From Antedon mediterranea (lineage: Eukaryota > Echinodermata > Crinoidea > Comatulida > Antedonidae), in contig NC_092676.1 of NCBI RefSeq assembly GCF_964355755.1, positions 22,548,288 to 22,612,287 of the forward strand: a stretch of 64,000 nt of DNA, read 5' to 3'. Position numbers and translations under genes: made by a program. A model generated the notes under the pieces. The model made no database searches and was not told the DNA's origin. It was given only the letters and a program-made list of their open reading frames with translations. Of this stretch, positions 59,775 to 64,000 are shown in pieces. How positions within the stretch are numbered: the stretch's first letter is position 1; every line of letters starts with the position of its first letter.

Positions 59775-62060
59775 CTGCCAGGAGATTTTTTTTTAAAAAT
59801 GTTAAAGTTTGTAATGGCCTTCTCACATTGTTTAATATTTTGTATGTCGACCAAGAGCCACAAACCTATAAAAAAGAAAATAAAGAGATTGTCTTAATGA
59901 CAGTGTCATAATTATAGCATCACTCTATCAGTAACTGTACATAATCAGTACATTCCAGGAAGCTGTAAATTACTGTACAATAAACAACTTAAACAACCGA
60001 TGGGGTAATTAAGGAAAGATGGTAATTAATATTACAAGTTAATGTACACTTTCATACAGTATTGTATGGATACCAACTTTCATGTAATTGTACCGAGTGC
60101 GCTGTACATTGAGAATGGACTTTAGAACTCTTTTTTTGGGACACCCATTTAAATCCTGTGAAACAAACGAGAAGCAATTACTAATTTCACTAATTTCGTC
60201 AGACACTGAGTATTGTTGACTGAATTCTTTGCTGACTACTGTGCTGTACGATAGCCACTTCATAACTCTATTGTTATAGTAATATTTCAGCCTTAGTCAT
60301 CAGCAGTAGTCCTATTTATAGAATCGGTTAATTTTATTTTAATAGCACAGAATATCTATCATAAACTTCCCATGTTTTCAAATTAAAATTAACAATTAAT
60401 TTTCACATTAATCTACTCTCACCTACTGTACAGTATCTGGAAACTCAATAAATTTACAATGAATGTTTAAGGTCAGTTGTTATTACAATCACTGTATGTA
60501 ATGTTTAATTAATTAATGTTAATATGATTATGAATGAAGAGAAAAAAAGTTATGAACTGCGCTTTTACACATGACGGTGGGTGTTCACCAACTACACCAA
60601 TATCGAATATGGGTATTTTTCTTCTTTTTTTCTCATACTGTTTGTATTGTATTTCTCTGCTAAAGGTTCTTTTTGAGTGATCACTATTTGGCATTGTAAA
60701 CAATAGTAAGCTAGGGCTAGGAAATGTATCGATGGATACGCAAATTGAAAGCTTTGTCTTAAATCTATTGTGGCTAGTAGCATGCATTGTTTAGGAAGTG
60801 ACTAATTGTTATTTAACGCCCATACATTCTTAAAAAACTAAATTAATATATTTCTTAAAGTTTTTTCACAATTAACAAAATAGTTGGTCTAACATTGTGA
60901 TGGTAAGTGCTACAGTAACTAATTGCTGAACTCAACATTGGGTTCAGGGGCGGATCCTGGATTTTTTCAAGAATTATTAATAACAATTTGTTTGTAAACA
61001 AAACTTCATAATTTTATTTTAAAAGGGAATTAAAAGCTATTAAAAGGGATGAGCTAGAGTCGCATAAGAACATTTCAGTGCTTGAGAATTGAGTTAGTAA
61101 TCTAATGGAAGATTCCCACTCTTTTGTAGATGGCCAGTACACAGTTAATTTTAATTAATGCTACACAAACACAATATCTCCAACTAAAAAAACAGTTTTA
61201 TTTACAGTATAATAATAAATTGGATATTTCAACAATGGGTTTGAGATCTCTAGTTTTTTTTTTCAGGTAAATATCTATCAGTAAAATTAACCAGTTATTA
61301 TATACTGAGAAGAAACAGGCTCTTAGAAATAAATGTTTTACATTTGACAACTGAAAAAAAATGATAAACATTGGAAATAAATATTTCGATTTATTCATTA
61401 GAAAAATTTGAAGGAATTTTCCTACACAGTACTCTAAAATATGTGCTCTAGTGTAATAAATTAATTGCTGCATTTACACTTTTCCCATGCAGCCTAAAGT
61501 GTTTACAAGTTGAAAGTTTAAATTCTTCAATTAACAATTTCCTATTCAATATTTATAAGGAAATTCCTTTAGTTTAGCTTTGGGAAAATGCATTAAAGCT
61601 GAAATGTTTACATAATAAGGAATGGGGAACATTTGGAAAATATACTAAAGAATTGGAATGGAAGAAACTTACCCGGGCATCTAGTCATACTGTACAACAA
61701 TATTATTTATTATTATTTAATACTTTAATGTATAATTATTTAAATCTAGGAATCTAGATCAACCTTTTCAGTAAATATACACATTTGACATGCTATGTGT
61801 GGGAAGGGGCATTTGGCATATTGGTACAACTCACATGTTTGATTTGTGATATGAGGCTACATCACAGTAAGCCAGAAAAATAAAGAATTACAACACTGTA
61901 GTGTATAATTCTGTTTAAAGATGTATTGTCCCCCTGAAAACATTTTTTTTTTAAATATTTTTGTTGAATAGGCCATTTTAATTGCACATAAAAGTTATTC
62001 ACTTTGAACTGAAATTGGATCGAAAAAAAAAATGTTTTACTCGAGAAAATCGTAATTTAA
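59775..62060. other. region upstream of the p190 start codon, nothing recognised
   Basis: AT-rich. It has one short GGGACACCC fragment at about 60137 and otherwise no repeat ends, no exon with good splice signals and no coding similarity. It may be a 5' intron of the p190 gene or intergenic. Confidence 0.5.
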
Positions 62061-62064
62061 AGCA

Positions 62065-62220
62065 AAAATTAACCAACCGGAAGCTATTTGTCTGGAAGAC
62101 AAACGTGTTCCGGTTTAATTTAACCCTTGACCTGAGTTAGCTCATAAATATTCATATTGTATGGATACATCTTGTGGATGATGGTTCTCTCAACAAACAG
62201 CCAACAACGCGACGATAGCA
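62065..62220 (+). promoter_or_regulatory. possible promoter region of a plus-strand transcript
   Basis: A local rise in G+C and CpG, with an ETS-type AACCGGAAG at about 62075 and its inverse CCGG near 62112, lies just before the ATG at 62221. This is inference from base composition and a motif that is common by chance. Confidence 0.25.
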
Positions 62221-62341
62221 ATGCATAGAGAGAGTCGAGTAGTGACGCGAGACGATCTTGAAGAAAACACGAAAACTATAGCTAGCAGAATACTAAGTAG
62301 AACTGCAGTTGGTAACTTTGATGTTGAATCTTATTCATTTA
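62221..62341 (+). CDS. possible first coding exon of an unrecognised plus-strand gene
   Basis: The ATG at 62221 opens MHRESRVVTRDDLEENTKTI then ASRILSRTAVGNFDVESYSF and stops being open just after a strong donor, TTTAG|GTGAGT, phase 2. CpG content is higher than around it. A candidate partner acceptor (TTTCTTCTTTTTTTTCAG) is at 62808, giving an immediate stop after one tyrosine, so the product would be 42 residues or the transcript non-coding. Joining instead to the 33-nt exon at 63731 stays open. I do not recognise the peptide. Confidence 0.35.
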
Positions 62342-64000
62342 GGTGAGTTTTTGTTTCGCTAGCAGGAGAGGCCTAGCTAGGCCCTAGGCCCGAGTTTTCT
62401 GCTACTGTATACTAGTCTACTACATACTAGTAGGCCTAGTACTAACTAGCACAACCACATGGCAGGCAGTCTCGAGTAGCCTTACTGCTGCCTCCTGTTT
62501 CTATAAGTAGAGGTAGTAGGCCTAGGCTAGGCAGTACACTACTAGCTAGGGCTAGACCACCACCAGGAGGGATGTATTTTTTTTTTATAATTTTGTTTGG
62601 CATCCTGATAAATTGGTTTAATTTGTTAGGATTTCAACTATCTATTCTGCAGAGAAAATTACCAAATAAATCTAAATATTGTTTTGAATGTTTACTGTAC
62701 AGTATTTTAAAAATATTTTCTGCATCAAATGCAATAGGTTCAAATCAACATTTGCACAATTAACCATTTTATGCAGATATTTGACACAATTTTCTTCTTT
62801 TTTTTCAGGTATTAACATTGATTGAACAATAAGAGCAAGTGAAGTAGTGAGAAACACAAAATGTATCGGCAACATTCACAATTTATTGAAACATTTCTTA
62901 CTATTAAAATGACACTTTGTAATGGATATGAGCGATCTTAGAAGACTATAGCTGCCGTAATTACTGCCACAATCAACACATTGATATTAGTAGACAAATT
63001 GACACAAAAAACAATACAGGAATTCAATAAGATATACTGTAACTGTATATAGGCCTAGGCCTATATATATTTTTTATTAACTCCTTTTGCAATGTAATAT
63101 TTACAGTAACATTATGAAGTGTAAGTAAAATTGAAGAATTTATTCTGTGTACTGTTGTAGTAGTATTTTTTATTTATTGAATGTTATGTTTACAAAATAA
63201 TATACTGTACAAATATTATTGCTTTATAAAAAAAATTATACTGTACAACATTTTACAAGCTGAACAGGAACATATTGGCCGAATGCAGCATCACAAATAT
63301 TTTTCTTGCAATATCCAATCATATACAGAGTCTATCATCAGTTGTCTTTATGAAGTACAAATGTGACCTCTGTTCCAGTCTTCATCAGCTCAACGTCTTT
63401 AAATAAAAATGTTTAAATAATGATGTATAAATAAGTTAAATATTTCACAAAATCTAAAGTTTTTAATTTCGGCAAAGTACGAAAACCTGGAATTTGGTAT
63501 TTATAAATAGGTCTAGATCATGCACATTTAGTGCAAAATGTGGGCTAGTGAAATTGCTTGCTTTGACAAATAAGTACACTAACTTTCTATGGTAAAACAC
63601 ATTACAACTAAGACTTAATAAAGAGAAAACAAATATTTGACTTACTACAGTACAGAGTTACATGGTAAAGAACAGTAGTTTGTGTGGTAAAATGGCTAAG
63701 CTGGCTTTTCCCCTCTGTCTACTTGTACAGTGCTGCTGGAGGAAGGTTCTCAACTTCAGGCTTGTAAGTTGTATTGTAACTATTTTCCCTGAAAAAATGT
63801 TTGTTTTATTTTTATCATAAAAACTAGTTAAACAAGATTCAACTGTAAATTATGTATATGGTACAGCAGGCTGGCTGTATTTTCGGATTGATGGCCTAGC
63901 CTAGGCCAGTCTATGAAGAGTACAATGTATAGGGCCTAGCTGGGCATTTTCTGCAGAGACCCGATTGTCCCAGCAGCCTGCCTCCTCTACTACTACTACT
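62342..64000. other. low-complexity and AT-rich sequence at the right edge
   Basis: Runs of TAGGCCTAGGCTAG at 62365-62560 and 63885-63940 and TACTACTACT at the very end. No gene is recognised besides the tentative exons. Confidence 0.5.
63731..63763 (+). other. possible 33-nt plus-strand exon
   Basis: An excellent acceptor (CTTTTCCCCTCTGTCTAC then TTGTACAG) and a strong donor (GCTT|GTAAGTTG) frame 33 nt. In phase 2, as left by the exon at 62341, it reads SAAGGRFSTSGL. It could instead be read on the minus strand as PEVENLPPAALYK followed by a stop, but the pyrimidine tract favours plus. Confidence 0.35.

Noticed and set aside
61198-61473. A 91-codon minus-strand open frame upstream of the p190 start.
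   Set aside because: Leucine/phenylalanine/tyrosine-rich as expected of AT-rich random sequence; no splice signals or recognisable motif.
61917-62060. TTAAAGATGTATTGTCCCC, which looks like the start of an inverted-repeat transposon.
   Set aside because: No inverse of this end was found within the rest of the window, so boundaries cannot be supported.

Overview
This is a gene-sparse, AT-rich eukaryotic window (roughly one third G+C by eye) with long introns and many decayed transposons. There are no operons, ribosome-binding sites or CRISPR arrays. Low-complexity runs built from AGGCCTAGG and TACTGTAC, the SINE core type and the many short MITEs suggest a marine invertebrate deuterostome, most likely an echinoderm. 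That assignment is inference from style, not proof. One gene explains almost the whole window: the ortholog of p190 RhoGAP (vertebrate ARHGAP35/ARHGAP5), read on the minus strand. It enters at an ATG at 59760 and continues past the left edge. Seventeen coding exons could be chained, all with GT-AG borders and matching phases; they give about 1,094 codons with no internal stop. They encode the N-terminal GTP-binding domain (exons 1-2), the FF-domain region (exons 2-5), the two pseudo-GTPase folds pG1 and pG2 (exons 6-8 and 9-11) and a disordered acidic, proline- and tyrosine-containing linker (exons 12-17). The polybasic region and the catalytic RhoGAP domain are not here; they should lie left of position 1. 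Region by region (left to right, so 3' to 5' in the gene): 1-623 is a degenerate ~145-bp satellite. 2296-3116 is a 31-copy 25-bp minisatellite capped by a perfect 20-bp-stem hairpin. Exons 17 and 16 are at 3.3 and 8.5 kb. Intron 15 (8.6-21.3 kb) holds a 12-copy 25-bp minisatellite, MITEs, a Harbinger-type Myb/SANT remnant inside a 1-kb inverted-repeat element, and a TTAA-flanked element. 21.3-31.0 kb carries exons 15 to 9. 31-54 kb is mostly introns 8, 7 and 6 with exons 8 and 7; it contains a second copy of the TTAA element, a CAGCGG-poor 855-bp TIR element, a long-armed foldback element, a dead LINE reverse-transcriptase end, a 33-bp minisatellite and a piggyBac-derived element. Exons 6 to 1 lie compactly in 54.0-59.8 kb. 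Beyond the start codon (59.8-64 kb) no recognised gene is seen, but a short ORF ending in a strong splice donor at 62.2 kb and a perfect-looking 33-nt exon at 63.7 kb hint at a divergent plus-strand transcript. The most interesting points are: the intron-rich structure of a gene that is largely one giant exon in vertebrates; a run of four small symmetric (phase 1-1) exons that could be skipped freely and that carry the Tyr-x-x-Pro-His docking motif; a 26-nt microexon; and a NAGNAG acceptor.
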